From Leucogyrophana mollusca (lineage: Eukaryota > Basidiomycota > Agaricomycetes > Boletales): a stretch of 64,000 nt of DNA. This document shows positions 52,930-63,721 of this stretch, in pieces. A model generated the notes under the pieces. It had not been told where the DNA came from and searched no databases. It was given only the letters and a program-made list of their open reading frames with translations. Where the stretch lies: assembly GCA_021014945.1 (NCBI GenBank), contig MU266346.1, forward strand, positions 144,103-208,102. Direction: 5' to 3'. A program made the position numbers and the translations under genes. The number at the start of each line of letters is the position of its first letter. Positions within the stretch are counted from its first letter, which is position 1.

Positions 52930-53431
52930 ATACTGAATACCAAATGCCCCAGTGCGAGCACTCCGAACCCGTTCATTCTGGCATGCCCGAGTTCGGCTCC
53001 GGCAACTTCAAAGGAAAGCGGGTCGAACGGGAAGACCCCAAGTACGACCTCTCTCCACCCGGGCCAATCGATCCAACACACCCTCGCGTCTAATGCCCGC
53101 ACCCGTCATCCGCAAGTTCTCCTTTTCTTCATTGATGGGGATACATTGTCGTCGGTCGCACGATATATACACTTCAGCAAGATGTGATCAATAAGTACGC
53201 TCTTGCAAAAAATTCATTTCCACCACCCAGTCTCGGACAAAGGCTGAATAGTTACTTAGACTGAAGTACGCGGGCAATGCGCTGATAGCTGAAAAGCTAC
53301 AAGTAAGTAAGCTGCGACGAGCTTTCGAGGTAAGCCGTTAAAGCTGTCGAACCAGGCAGGAACTTGTGTTTCACTCGCGAACTGCGATGATTCGCGCGTA
53401 CTCGCTACGCAAGGGCCCGATCCAGGACAAA
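52930..53431. other. Unit B-specific insertion of unknown origin
   Basis: Units A and intact right end run almost directly from the SSP 3' flank into the transporter 3' flank (near 48460 and 57050). Unit B has about 0.5 kb extra here. I see no terminal inverted repeats, no target duplication and no credible coding frame. Confidence 0.45.
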
Positions 53432-53989
53432 TCACGCCAAAACCCGAAGGAATATTTAGCAGTCAGCCCCACCCCACCCCACACATACCGGTATCCATTC
53501 TACACACACAACTCACCCCCTGACAACACCTCCATCCCCGTACCCATAACCTCGTCCTTTCGCTCCACACCAAACGCGCCGGCAGCGCGCGCCAACGCCC
53601 ACCGCGTCAGCCTGAGCACGTCCCCGTCCAGGAGGTCGGCGCGCACGTGCAGCGCGAGGGTCACGATGAACGTCGGTGGGGCGGGGACGTGCGTGGGGTC
53701 GTGTGCGGTGGGGGCGGGGTTTTGATGTTGATGTTGATGTTGATGTTGAGTGTGGATGTGATTTTGGTTTTGGTTTTGGTTTTGGTTTTGGTTTTGGTTT
53801 TGGCGGGGCTTGTCGTGGGCGTGGTCGTACTCCACGTCCAGGAAGTACGAGTCGGAGGAGACGGGTGGGTGGATCGCCTGTCCGTTTCCATGTCCGTTTC
53901 CATTCCTACCTCCATTCCCATTCCCGTCCACACTTGTGTGCCCATTTGTGTGCCCATGCCCGTGCGCATTCTCCTGCGCCTGCATTAAT
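53432..53989 (-). pseudogene. Duplicated 3' fragment of the Zrg17-like zinc transporter (unit C), microsatellite-expanded
   Basis: A longer fragment than that in unit B. Minus-strand reading gives AHGHGHTNGHTSVDGNGNGG, QAIHPPVSSDSYFLDVEYDH, then runs of QN and HQ pairs, and TFIVTLALHVRADLLDGDVL with RLTRWALARAAGAFG. The intact gene has WAWERVVGAFG and much shorter QN/HQ runs, so this copy has drifted. The frame is still open from an internal ATG near 53985 to about 53500, but the fragment lacks all membrane segments. It is fused head-on to SDR exon 1 at 53990. Confidence 0.82.
53724..53806. repeat. Two adjacent hexanucleotide microsatellites, (GATGTT)n and (TTTTGG)n
   Basis: About four GATGTT copies are followed by seven TTTTGG copies. 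They encode HQ and QN pairs on the minus strand of the transporter fragment. The intact gene (57484-57530) has only two or three copies of each, so both arrays expanded in this fragment. Confidence 0.85.
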
Positions 53990-54055
53990 TGGCTAAGGAC
54001 GCAGATCGCGATGTAGCTCACTGGAAAAGTCGATCATAAAGCCTTTCGGAGCCAT
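53990..54055 (-). pseudogene. SDR copy C, reduced to promoter, exon 1 and part of intron 1
   Basis: ATG at 54055 gives MAPKGFMIDFS followed by a GTGAGC donor and the start of intron 1 (CTACATCGCGATCTGCGTCC), as in copies A and B. After the shared TTAATTGGCTAAGGAC-like stretch the sequence switches to the transporter fragment. The upstream SDR promoter spacer (54056-55100) is retained, so transcription into the fragment is possible. Confidence 0.8.
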
Positions 54056-54908
54056 GTTGAAGATTTTGTTAGGGTTGGTAAGTGGAATTTATTGGTGGGG
54101 AGAAGGATGGAGAACGGAAGCGACATTGAGTCGAGTGCTCTAAAGAGTCAGACTTATGGACCTCCCGGTGAATGGACGACGTCATGGATGACCCCTGTGC
54201 ACCAACCACGACACCTTCCCAAAAGAGACATGACTGGGTCGGATCAATTGTTTTCTTCGGAGTCTTTTCGGGTTTTGCCTCCAGCTTGTGTCGAGTTCCT
54301 TTCATCGCCTTCGTGCTTTTCGTCCAATGTTCGACAATCGCCTTATTCCTTCTTAGTCGGCTGTATAAACTGTAGCGCATCGATGGCTGAGGCTGACCGC
54401 CAGGCCGTTATACTGCATCAACAAGGCTAAGCTCGTCTTTCTCGAGCACTGCAGAGAGTCATTTTTGGTGCCTTCGCATCATGATGAACGGCTTGAAACT
54501 GGCCTGGAACGTCGTTGGATAGGGTGTGCCGCCGTATGTGCAGCGCGCTTGGAGGCGCTTGGTGTGTGCGGAAAGCGAGGAAATCCGCAGACCGTGAACA
54601 CGCCCGAAGTTCCCGAAGGACTTGGCGGATTACAATTTACAACTTGAGGAACGAAGGCGGACTCCAACCAGTCGGGGTTGGTATGATTGGGAGGACCTTC
54701 CTTCTTTCCCTCGTTCATTGGGGTCTCCCCTTCCCTCGGGGACGCTGCCTTGCCTTGCTCTGTCCTCTGGCGACTTCGGATTCATTTGACTGGATGGCTG
54801 GAATAGATTTCAACATCTGACACATTTCTGGATGGGGCCCTGTGTGTGTAGCTCCTTCTTACTTCTCATCTACTTATGTTATGGTCCTGCCTACATCCAC
54901 ATCAACAC

Positions 54909-54955
54909 CGCGGTCCACCCCGAGGTCCACCCCGAGGTCAACACCGAGGTCCACA
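54909..54955. repeat. 12-bp minisatellite, about four copies of CGAGGTCCACCC
   Basis: Present only in unit C; the matching spots in units A (near 47830) and B (near 51260) hold one copy. It is a local slippage expansion. Confidence 0.75.
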
Positions 54956-55656
54956 TCCCCACCAATTCTCCCCCGCGATAGCTTCACTAGCCCGCGCAAA
55001 TCCCGGACACAGAGCTCCTGGTCGTTGAATAGCGTTCGAAGTCCAAAACATCACAGCACCCAGAGTCAAGTCACGGGACCACAAACTGCCGCTGAGACGG
55101 CGGGAGCGTCGGCGGCCCCATGCTACACATCCATGTTTCGAGTGTAATGACACGAAGAACATTGACGGCTGTGCCTTACACATATCAGCCGCAGGTCGAA
55201 TTTGAAGTGTAGGTTTGACTAGGTTTGACTTTGGAATATTGGATGCCAGAGCTTGCCGATGGATAGACGTTTGCTGTCCTTCCCAGTAGGTCTGGAGTAT
55301 GCAACAACTGCCAAGGCCGCCTCCAATCGTCAGAAGTGTGTGCTGCGACGTCCGCCAGTGCTTTGCATAGAAGCTTGGCCGACGTCGGCTCAAATAGAGG
55401 CCAGCTTTGTACCCGTCAACCGCCTGTCATACCAGCTCGTCATGTGACAGGACATGAATATATTGACACGATATGCTACGATATGCTCTGATATGCTCAC
55501 CACTCGCTTAACCCCCCGGCATCTCGGGTGAGAGCATCATCCGAACGTCCCCAGCCCGAATCCGGGAATCCACCCGAATCCGATACCACATGAGTGATGA
55601 TCACCCCACAGTGTTCCGCGGCAGTCTTGCGGACGATAAAGTGGATTGCCATCACA

Positions 55657-55665
55657 GATAAAAAG
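55657..55665 (+). promoter_or_regulatory. TATA-like box of SSP copy C
   Basis: GATAAAAAG at the same distance from the ATG as in copy B. Confidence 0.4.
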
Positions 55666-55777
55666 CAGGCCCAAGACATTCGAGAGACTGCCTCCCCTCT
55701 CCTTGGCTCCGCGGTCCAGTACAAGATGTGCGTGTTCCGCGCGGATAGCTGACCACGACTGACCCCGCATCCCCAGG

Positions 55778-56302
55778 ATGTTCTCCAAAGCCACCGCTCT
55801 AGCCCTCTTCGCGGCCGCAGCCTCCACGGCCGTCAACGCCAAGTGCACAAAGGCCGCGCACAACCTGAACAGGAACTGGGTCATCGAGCCGTTCAAAGTC
55901 ATAAACTGGTGCGTACACCGCACCATCGCGCTTCCTCCGCACCAGTAGCTGACGGTCCGTCACCCGCCCAGCACGGGGTACTCCCAGCTCCTGGAAGGCG
56001 ATTTCAAGAAGGGCCAGTCCAGCGGGTGCAAGGCGTTCGACTCGACGATCTCCTCCGTAACCGGCCTCGGGTCCATCAGCGTCACCGCGTCCAATTCGTT
56101 CCACTGGGATCTGTACAGCAAGAGCGGGTGCCCGAGCAGTCACTTGGTTTGTAAGTGCTCGTATGATGCGCGTGGTCGTGTGTCGTCGGTGCTGATGCGT
56201 TCTGGGATCACAGTGAGTGGGACTGGAACCAGCGTGGGGAAGTCGCTTTACAGCAACCTGAAGGGGTTGAGGGCGACGCACTATAGGATTCGTTATGAGT
56301 AG
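55778..56302 (+). CDS. Small secreted four-cysteine protein, copy C
   Basis: Sister of the gene at 52111. ATG at 55778; signal peptide MFSKATALALFAAAASTAVN then AKCTKAAHNLNRNWVIEPF. Both introns sit at the same places and stay in frame: TG|GTGCGT to CAG|CACGGG restores the second cysteine, and T|GTAAGT to CAG|TGAGTG continues as LSGTGTSVGKSLYSNLKG. It ends THYRIRYE, TAG at 56300-56302. All four cysteines are kept while residues around them differ (DLYSKSGCPSSHLV against ELYGKGGCSSSDLL in B). Two intact diverged copies suggest both still encode protein. The array also lost one copy, in unit A. Confidence 0.75.
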
Positions 56303-56519
56303 GCACCGGGCGGTGCACGTCTTTCTGCGATGCCTTTCTAAATTTATTAGGGCGCAACTTGTTGCGTGTATTTATCGGCGGGTCCTCGAACCAGACTCTT
56401 AACCACTGTGAATATGACCCCAACACAGGCGAGCGGTATTGTCGTACCAACCCGCGCTCGTGGTGGTCAGGGTATGGTAACGAGCCTGTCCTTGAGTGGT
56501 GAACGTCGCTGTATCCTTA

Positions 56520-57000
56520 CAGTATAGGACCGGTCCTTTACCCACCTGTGCTAAAAGTCTCTTGTTTCTCAATTTCTCAAAAACTCGTTGGTGAGGACGT
56601 ATCTTCATTTCATCCCACCCAAAGTACCCGAAAAGTGCTATTCTCAACGTTGCAGCACAACATCTGTGGTTTTTCGATGTTCTGAGAGCGGTTTATCTCG
56701 TCACAATCAGGCCAGATTGGGACAGTTTCGGTGCTTATTTGGCTTTATCAGTACCTTTTCCAGTAATGATGTGACATTTCGTCACGGTGGGTAAAGGAAT
56801 AGTAAATGGAGTGATAAGGACTTTTGACATGATTTCGTCCATAGCTCAGCGAAAACATGAAAGACCTTCCTGAAAATTGGTTTCAGGCATCTTAAGATAT
56901 ACTTTCAACTTTCTGTCGACTACGATTTTTAAGGAAATAATGTGGAGTGTAATGGGACATGCAGGAAATTTGTGGTGGGTCAAGGACCGGTCCTATACTG
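56520..57000. mobile_element. 481-bp non-autonomous Tc1/mariner-like element (MITE)
   Basis: The ends are a 27-28 base terminal inverted repeat: CAGTATAGGACCGGTCCTT then TACCCACC at the left, and CAGTATAGGACCGGTCCTT then GACCCACC read from the right, one mismatch. TA flanks both sides (56518-56519 and 57001-57002), the target duplication of Tc1/mariner/pogo elements. The repeat contains the perfect palindrome GGACCGGTCC. No transposase frame lies inside. Units A (48400) and B (52860) continue through the same flank without the element, proving insertion after duplication. Confidence 0.88.
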
Positions 57001-57228
57001 TAGTATATATCAGCGCCTATCGTTTTTGCTGTATTGCTCGGTCCGTCAGATCTTCGACTCCACGCTCATTCAATCTGGAAACTGATAACTAAAACCCCAC
57101 GGCGCACACGTCTGCCCATAAACCGAGGGTATAATCATCATTCAGCAATCAACCCCCACTCAACAGTCACCCCCAACCCACCACCCCACCCCATACATAC
57201 ATACCCATTCCACACACACACACACAAC

Positions 57229-60068
57229 TCACCCCCTAACAACACCCACCGTCACCTCCACCTCCATCCCCGTACCCATCCCCCCGCGCTTCCGCTCCCC
57301 ACCCGCACCGAACGCACCGACGACGCGCTCCCACGCCCACCGCGTCAGCCTGAGCACGTCCCCGTCCGGCAGGTCCGCGCGCACGTGCAGCGCGAGGGTC
57401 ACGATGAGCGTCGCGGGGGTGGGGGCGGGGTCGTGTGCGTGTGCGTGTGCGTGTGCGGGGGCGTGTGTGGTGGGGGCGGGGTTTTGATGTTGATGTTGGT
57501 GCAGGGTGTGATTTTGGTTTTGATTTTGGCGAGACTTGTGGATGTGGTCGTACTCCGCACCCAGGAAGTACGAGTCGGAGGAGACGGAGGGGTGGATCGC
57601 CTGTCCGTTTCCGTTTCCGTGTCCGTTTCTTTTACCACTCCCATTCCCGCTCCCATTTGTGTGCCCATTCACGCCCCCATCCTCCTTTGCCCGCACCCGA
57701 AGCGGAACGGGCTGCCCCGCAGGCACGACCTGCCACACATGCGGCGCGGGGAGGTGCACCACCTGCTCGTGCCGCTCGATCTATGCGTGCGCGGTGCATC
57801 AGCTCGCTGCGCGCCAACCCATAGCTACACTCGGGAGTCGGGGATTGGGGGTAGGTGGGACTGGGATCGGGCTTACCTCTCTAACAACCCTCCAGAACGC
57901 GTCCATCTTGCTTCCCATGCCTCCCATGCCGGTCATCTTACCTCCCATGGCACCCTTACCTCCTATCCCGATCCCGATCCCGATCCCCCTGGCGGGCGCA
58001 GTCTGCAGCAGCACGCCACCGAGGACGACACACGCGCTGTACGCGACGTTGAACGTCACGCCCGTCTCGAGGGCCGCGAGGGCGAGGTCGAAGGGGCGCG
58101 TGTGCGCGCTGGCGAGGGTGGTGAGGGGTGTGGTGGGGGATATTAGAAACAACGGAACAGTAAGAACAACCCCAAAGCAACCAAGCACAAACAAAACAAC
58201 TCACACGTCCAAAAACCCGCCCGCCCCCAAGATGCACACGCAAAACAGCATCGGGGGGAGCGCGTACGGGTTGCTCAGTACGCGTGTCAGCCCTCCTCCC
58301 CCTCCGATTCCATCTTCTCCTCGTCCTGCTACGTGACCGTGCCCTTGGTCGATGCGGAGGAGCGTGCGGAGGACGGAGATAGGCGAGGGGATGCGTTTGT
58401 TCGTCACTGTGCGGGAATGGGATGGGATGGGTTAGTATATGTACGCGTACACGTGTATGCATGTGCGCGGAATGTAATAATGCAAAGAGAGTGGGAAGTG
58501 TAAATCAATTCAAACTAGAACTCACCGCCGACCAGCACATCATGGTGCCCGAACGCCAGGGAAGTCCCGAGGAGGGCGAGGAGCGTGGTGAGGAGGAGAT
58601 ACATGGGGAATACGATCCTGTATGCGGTGGGTTAGCGTGCATGCATGCGTGTAGGATGAGGGATGTATGCGCATGAGGGAGTAGCACAACAACACCGTGC
58701 ACGAACACAACGAAACCACGCGTCTCGGAACAGACCACGACTAGACGACAGACTCACCCAACAACTTCGCCCTCGTCCCCCGCATGGTGGTGGTGCCCAT
58801 CGCCGTGCTCCACCGAGCCGGCGGAGAGCAGGACGTGCTCGACGGTCTCCTTGCAGACGTATACGCTCGCGAAGACGAGGTAGACGGACTGCGCGAAGAG
58901 GAGGACGGTTTGTGTGCGGAGGGGGCTGTTGTTTTTGCGTACATGGGTCGGAGCAAGGACCAGGTAGTGAGCAAACGCCAACTAGCCAGGTAAGCGAAAG
59001 GCGTACTCACGCGTATCCCGTCCCCGCGTCTGCCATTGCGCTACCCACGCTCCCCCTCCACCGGATGCCGATCCCAAATGCATCAAACACGACCCAGTAC
59101 CCGAGGCCCGTGCATGCGAGGGAGCCGATTTGCTGGCCGCGGACCCAGAGGAGTGCGCCGAGGGCGAACTGGGCGAGGAAGGCGGGGAGGAGGAGGGTGG
59201 TGTTGGCGGGCGACGGCGACGGGTCAGCGACCCCGGACGGCGAGGACGTGCGCGACACGAGCAGGAGCGGCGGCTGCGGACTGGGGCTCTTTGATTTGGA
59301 CCGCGCCCTCTGTGCCTTGTCAGGGTTGGACAGGGTGGAGACGGGGCTCCAGGGGGAGATCGGCGTCGGCGTCGGCGTGGTGTGGAGGCTCTCGGCCGGG
59401 ACCGGGACTGTGAGGGTCTGCGCCTGGCCCGGCTCGAGGAAGGAGAAGAAGTTGTGGGAGAGGCTGTGTTTGTGGTGGTGTCCCTTGCGCGGCGCGAGCG
59501 TCGGCGCGGAGGAGGACGTCGGCGGCGGGGCGGTGCGGCCGAAGGTGAACTGGGCGGACAGCTCGCGGCCCTGCTGCAGCGCGGGCTCGGAGTGCGCCGA
59601 GGGGATGAGGATGGGCGGCGGGGCGGGTGCCTCGAGGTCCGGCGGGCGGGTGTCGTCTTCGGCGATGGTCGCGTGTGGCCGGGGGAAGAATATCGACAGA
59701 TTGCGCGAGTGCAGCCGCGTGTGCCGTCTCCCCCCGCCACCCGCTTCGGGCACGGGGAGAACGGGGAAGGAGGAGGCGAGTGGGGACGGGACCGAGGGGA
59801 TAAACGGACCGGAGGAGATGGAGCGTGCACGTGAGTGGGAGTGCGCGTGGTGCGTCGGGAACGTCGTGCGGAACGGCGACGTCGGCGGCGTGCCCGTGCC
59901 CGTCGTCGTCAGCGGTGGCGGCGGCGGGCGTGCCGGGGCCGCTGCTGGGGTGGAGTGGTGCCGACTTCGAGAGGGCGATGTCGGGACCTGGAGTGATGGC
60001 GGCGCTGGGAGCGGGAACGGGACGTCGTCTGGCTCTGCGTCTTCTTTGCTCGATTTTCGTCGGTGCAT
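57229..60068 (-). CDS. ZRG17: Zrg17-like cation diffusion facilitator (secretory-pathway zinc transporter subunit)
   Basis: Probable ER/Golgi zinc transporter; in yeasts Zrg17 pairs with a second CDF (Msc2 or Cis4). ATG at 60068 (MHRRKSSKEDAEPDDVPF). Some 230 Pro/Ser-rich disordered residues lead to HHHKHSLSHNFFSFLEPG, the mark I associate with this family. Membrane segments: LLLPAFLAQFALGALLWVRG, GSLACTGLGYWVVFDAFGIG, TVLLFAQSVYLVFASVYVCK followed by a GHHHH loop, IVFPMYLLLTTLLALLGTSL, LPPMLFCVCILGAGGFLD and ETGVTFNVAYSACVVLGGVL. The last exon has HLPAPHVWQVVPAGQPVPLR, an NG/QN/HQ low-complexity linker, and the CDF C-terminal domain VTLALHVRADLPDGDVLRLT. TGA 57229-57231 is part of GGGGTGAGTT, which also looks like a splice donor, so one more exon is possible. 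The gene is very GC-rich. Its 3' end seeded the fragments at 48480 and 53432. Confidence 0.75.
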
Positions 60069-60479
60069 TGTTATTCTTTTCTTGCCAATAATGTAATGGC
60101 TATGAATTCGAAACGAAGGAGAGTAATGATAACGAGTGACGAGAATTGGCGAGAAGCAACAAAATGCGGGCGCCACACCGCCGCGTCGCAAGCTTCTTTT
60201 CTCACCACCACCCACTGGCCCAAAGGCGGATCATCAACGCGTCCAGCGTCCACGCCGAACCAAAACGTACCAGAACTGGCAATCAGCACGTCGATACCGC
60301 GGAAGGGATTCATTGCTGTCGTAGATATGGGATATGGTGTGCAGTCATTAATCATCCACCACATCGTCAGTAGAGTTTTTCAGGCTGTCTCTTATACATA
60401 TGTTTCTGTATCAATGCTAACTTGATGAATAGCACTAGCTATAGAATGCCCATAACTCCGTGCCTCCGCCCGCAAAAAC
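60069..60479. other. Intergenic, no gene seen
   Basis: About 0.4 kb between the transporter start and the stop of the Crinkler-like gene; probably the transporter promoter. Confidence 0.35.
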
Positions 60480-62341
60480 CTAAGGACTACACGGAAATTC
60501 GATCACATAACGTTCCTTGACGAGGTCCCGCAGGCGGGGGTCCACATCCAGACGCATCTTGAACAACGTGTTTCTTCCGGGCGGTATGACACCAACATAC
60601 ACGACCCTCTCGACACCCAGCCCCTCCAAAAATCCCAGCCCACGCGTATCAACATCGTGTTCCCTCCCGTCCGAACACTGAAACACAGTAGCACTGCGCC
60701 CGCGTTCGGTGTAGAAAAACGCGTCACAGGTAGCTTCGATGGAGGACGTCGGGACGTAAAAGTATCCGTCGTCCAGCTGTTTTGACCCTGCTCCGTAATA
60801 TTTCACCTTTGGAGGGCCGTGTCCAGGTGCTGTAGTGGGTTTGTCTGGGGAGATAGTGAGGCAGGTGGGAGACGTCGTCACAGTAAGCCAAAACGTCGCG
60901 TCCTCTCTCAACCAGTGCCCCCACGCCCCCCTCGGCGCAGTCGCCAGCCTCTCCACCCTCCACGACCCACCCGCGGGCACCGCATCCCTCACGATGTCCT
61001 CCAAGAGGTACCCCGCAGCGCCTCGCAGTTTCGGGATCCGCACAAGCACGCGGTACAGATCCCTGGCGTCGCTCCCCTCGCCAGCGCATATAGCCCTGAG
61101 GACAGCGCGGACGAGATAGCGTGTGGGAATCGTGCACGTGAAATCGCAATAAGAGGGCCCAGGGATGAAGGCGATGATATCATCGGAAATGTCCAGCGCG
61201 TCGAGGCTGGCCGCATGGGTTATCATTCCCTCAAACGACTTGTAGTCGAGCAACCCTAGTTGATCCTCGATAAGCTCCCCGTGGTCCATGGCTGCGCTGC
61301 GGTACGCCGACCGTGCAGACGATATGTAGCGTTCAGCGAAAGTGGCTAGATCCCGCTCGGAGGGAGCGGCACATCTCCCGCCCAACTGAAGCCCTCGCCT
61401 AAGTTACGGCTCGTAAGCAAGATCCACAACACCGAAGAAAACGACACTCACGCAAGAATCAACTCAGCAACCGTCCACGGCCGCATATACAGCTTAACAT
61501 GCCGAAAACCCGTCTTGCTCAGCCACTCCAGCCCAACACGCCGCGGCGAAGTCGCCTGCACGACAGTCGTATTCAGCTCCGCGACCACGGGGGGGACAGT
61601 CGGCAGGGCCCTGTTTGAGTCCACGAGACACCACGTCGGGGGCGGTAGAGCCGTGGCGAGGAAGTCGGCGCCGACGTCGTCGAGATCGCGGATGTGGTAC
61701 AGATGTTGCTCGGTGAAGAAGAGGAGGCTGTTAGGGGCGCGCTGGAATAGGGTCGGTTGTCTGGCGTTCAGCCGGAAGGCGAGCAGGACGTAGAGGAACG
61801 CGGTTTTCCCTGGTCAAATAAGTGATCATGTTATGGTCACTGTATGCAGGGGCATCGTAAATACCTTACCTACTCCGGGGCTCCCCGTCACAACCATGAT
61901 TTGCGGCGGCACCCGGGTGGGCGGTAACCGTGAAACGAACGGGCTGACCATCGATGTCATCGTGCGCACTGTGTCGTCCGAGGAGGAGACAGGAAGGTCT
62001 CTTGTAGGCGTTACGACGTTGGTGATCATGTGCCCCGCGAGGTCCACATAATCCTGTCGAACGAAGATATCCGACACACCGAGCCCGAAAAACCCCTTCG
62101 CGAAAGACGAACTTTTCATGACCCAATACGTCTCCGGCGTCGCGCACTCGACCCGAACGTCAGGAGGATCTCGGGACACTGTACGCCGCTCAAAGGTGCG
62201 CCCCCCGGATTCATCACCCCACGCGTCCCGCCACAGACGGACGAACGAGTAATCCGGTTCCGTGGTGTCCAGTTCCGTGGCATGCTTTGCTAGCCAGGTG
62301 TCGAGCATAAGTGGGTCGTGGAGGATGTCCGACATGGGCAT
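60480..62341 (-). CDS. Crinkler-like P-loop NTPase with C-terminal REase-like domain
   Basis: Three exons. ATG at 62341 (MPMSDILHDPLMLDTWLAKH). The N-terminal 130 residues lead to VVTGSPGVGKTAFLYVLLAF, a Walker A rebuilt across an intron (G|GTAAGG to CCAG|GGAAAA). Then PNSLLFFTEQHLYHI, PPPTWCLVDSNRALPTVPPV (Walker B-like, WxLVDS), TVVQATSPRRVGLEWLSK and YMRPWTVAELILARGLQLGG. This order is typical of fungal Crinkler/CR-type proteins. The C-terminal region has YVPTSSIEATCDAFFYTERG, ATVFQCSDGREHDV and VERVVYVGVIPPGRNT, which resembles the restriction-endonuclease-like tail of that group. It ends YVIEFPCSP, TAG 60480-60482. No signal peptide. In other organisms related proteins act as effectors or in self/non-self conflict; here the role is unknown. 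Assignment is by motif order only. Confidence 0.6.
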
Positions 62342-63721
62342 GATGGTTGCAGTCGTGGTCGCTGGCACTGATTCCCCTAAAGCATGATGTCACCTGACCC
62401 ATTCGCTTATTTGATATTCCCGCTACCTATGGTAGTGGGTCTTGTAGTGCACGAATTCCCACTTTTTGGCGTGAAACTCTAAATTCTGTCAATGGCTGTG
62501 TTTGAGCTTACTAATCAGGGCCTCGTTTGCTCTATGATCAAGCTGTGCTCATCCGCGATTGCCATGTTTGTGTCAACTCGCGAGGCCCATGGCTGGGTCA
62601 CAAATCCGATCCGTGTTCAACCGCGAATGCATGCATCTACATTCTTGTGCTTTTCATCTTCCTCAGTGCATACTTAATCATGCCATACACCCTGTTCAAT
62701 AGCATCACTGTGCTCGCAACATATGATGAATCTGAATTGATAGGCCTGATCTCCGAGGAGTTTGCGAAGTGGTCGGGGTCAAATATTGTTGACAATACAG
62801 CTGTTGCTGTTGCTTTGGACTATGGGAACCTGTCTCTGACCACTCATGCAACATTCAAGGTGGCTGGTCACCTTGGAGTGGACATCGTAATCGGCATGAA
62901 TTGGATAGGATTGTGGTGAGCCTACAATGCTGATACACTCCCTCCTGCCATGTTAAGTCGTGATAAGCATGAAATACATGGGTACCCCCTTTTTTTAAGG
63001 CTGCTAGATGTTTATTGTCAACAGAAACCCCTGACTCAGGTGACACCTTCAGAGAGTCTGCAAACTGCAAAGCCCACATGAGTGATCACACTATTGACTG
63101 TTCACATCAACTGTCAATGGGAGATGCTAATGATTCACATGTGTTATCCAAGGGAATACTGCGTGATGTGTTCTGTGATAGTCAGCTATTAGGCATCAGA
63201 TTCTCTGTTTTTTTTGGAATGAGCCCAATTAGCACAATCAATGCAGTGCCACAGTTTGCAAGCTGCGTTGGCAGATGACAATCTGCAAGTGCTGCTGCAC
63301 CATTTTTTAACTGGTGTTGATCTTGATGAGGCTCTGTGTTAGAACAACACAAAACACAAACCTACACCCCAGGTTCTGATGGAACAGAGATCAGTCAGGC
63401 AACCTGGTCGTTTGTGTGTGGGATGGCTACTTGACTACTACCCAAAGGTCCAGTAAGGGAGCAATATAGATGAGTGCTACTTAGTCAGTTGAGACCAAGC
63501 AGTTTTGAGAGTGAATATAGAATGACGTCAGTCAACAAAGTGACCAGCAACCTGTGAATGTAATAAACCATAGATGTAAGTATGATCTGTATAATGACGT
63601 ATCTGAAGGTCAATCTGAATGCCTAATCATAAGGCACTTGGACTCCAGAGAATATTGTGGACATAGTGAATCAAAGGTAAGAGATTGATTGGATTTTGGC
63701 TGAAAGTACAGGGTTTATATA
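62342..63721. other. AT-rich stretch with decayed, probably transposon-derived coding remnants
   Basis: Composition turns AT-rich compared with the GC-rich genes to the left. The frame 62527-62919 (plus), which has no ATG until about 62680, ends AGHLGVDIVIGMNWIGLW; DIVIGMNW resembles the C-terminal DxxLGMDW block of retroviral-type aspartic proteases in LTR elements. A later stretch near 63250-63350 reads LADDNLQVLLHHFLTGVDLD, not recognised. No intact gene. Confidence 0.35.

Larger units (their letters stand above)
53990..57090. repeat. Segmental duplication, unit C
   Basis: Third unit: SDR promoter and exon 1 only, spacer, intact SSP copy C, SSP 3' flank interrupted by a MITE, then the 3' flank of the intact transporter. 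It forms the right border of the array. Confidence 0.8.

Noticed and set aside
52930..53431. Unit B-specific block as a transposon
   Set aside because: No terminal repeats or target duplication could be found at its edges, so only its presence as an insertion is reported.
53758..53806. (TTTTGG)n as a telomere-like tract
   Set aside because: The unit differs from the fungal telomere repeat TTAGGG, and it encodes the QN run of the transporter fragment.
57034..60096. Long plus-strand open frames (up to about 470 codons) across the zinc-transporter gene
   Set aside because: They are antisense shadows of a very GC-rich, Pro/Ser/Gly-rich minus-strand gene; their translations are low-complexity Arg/Gly/Pro and have no motifs.
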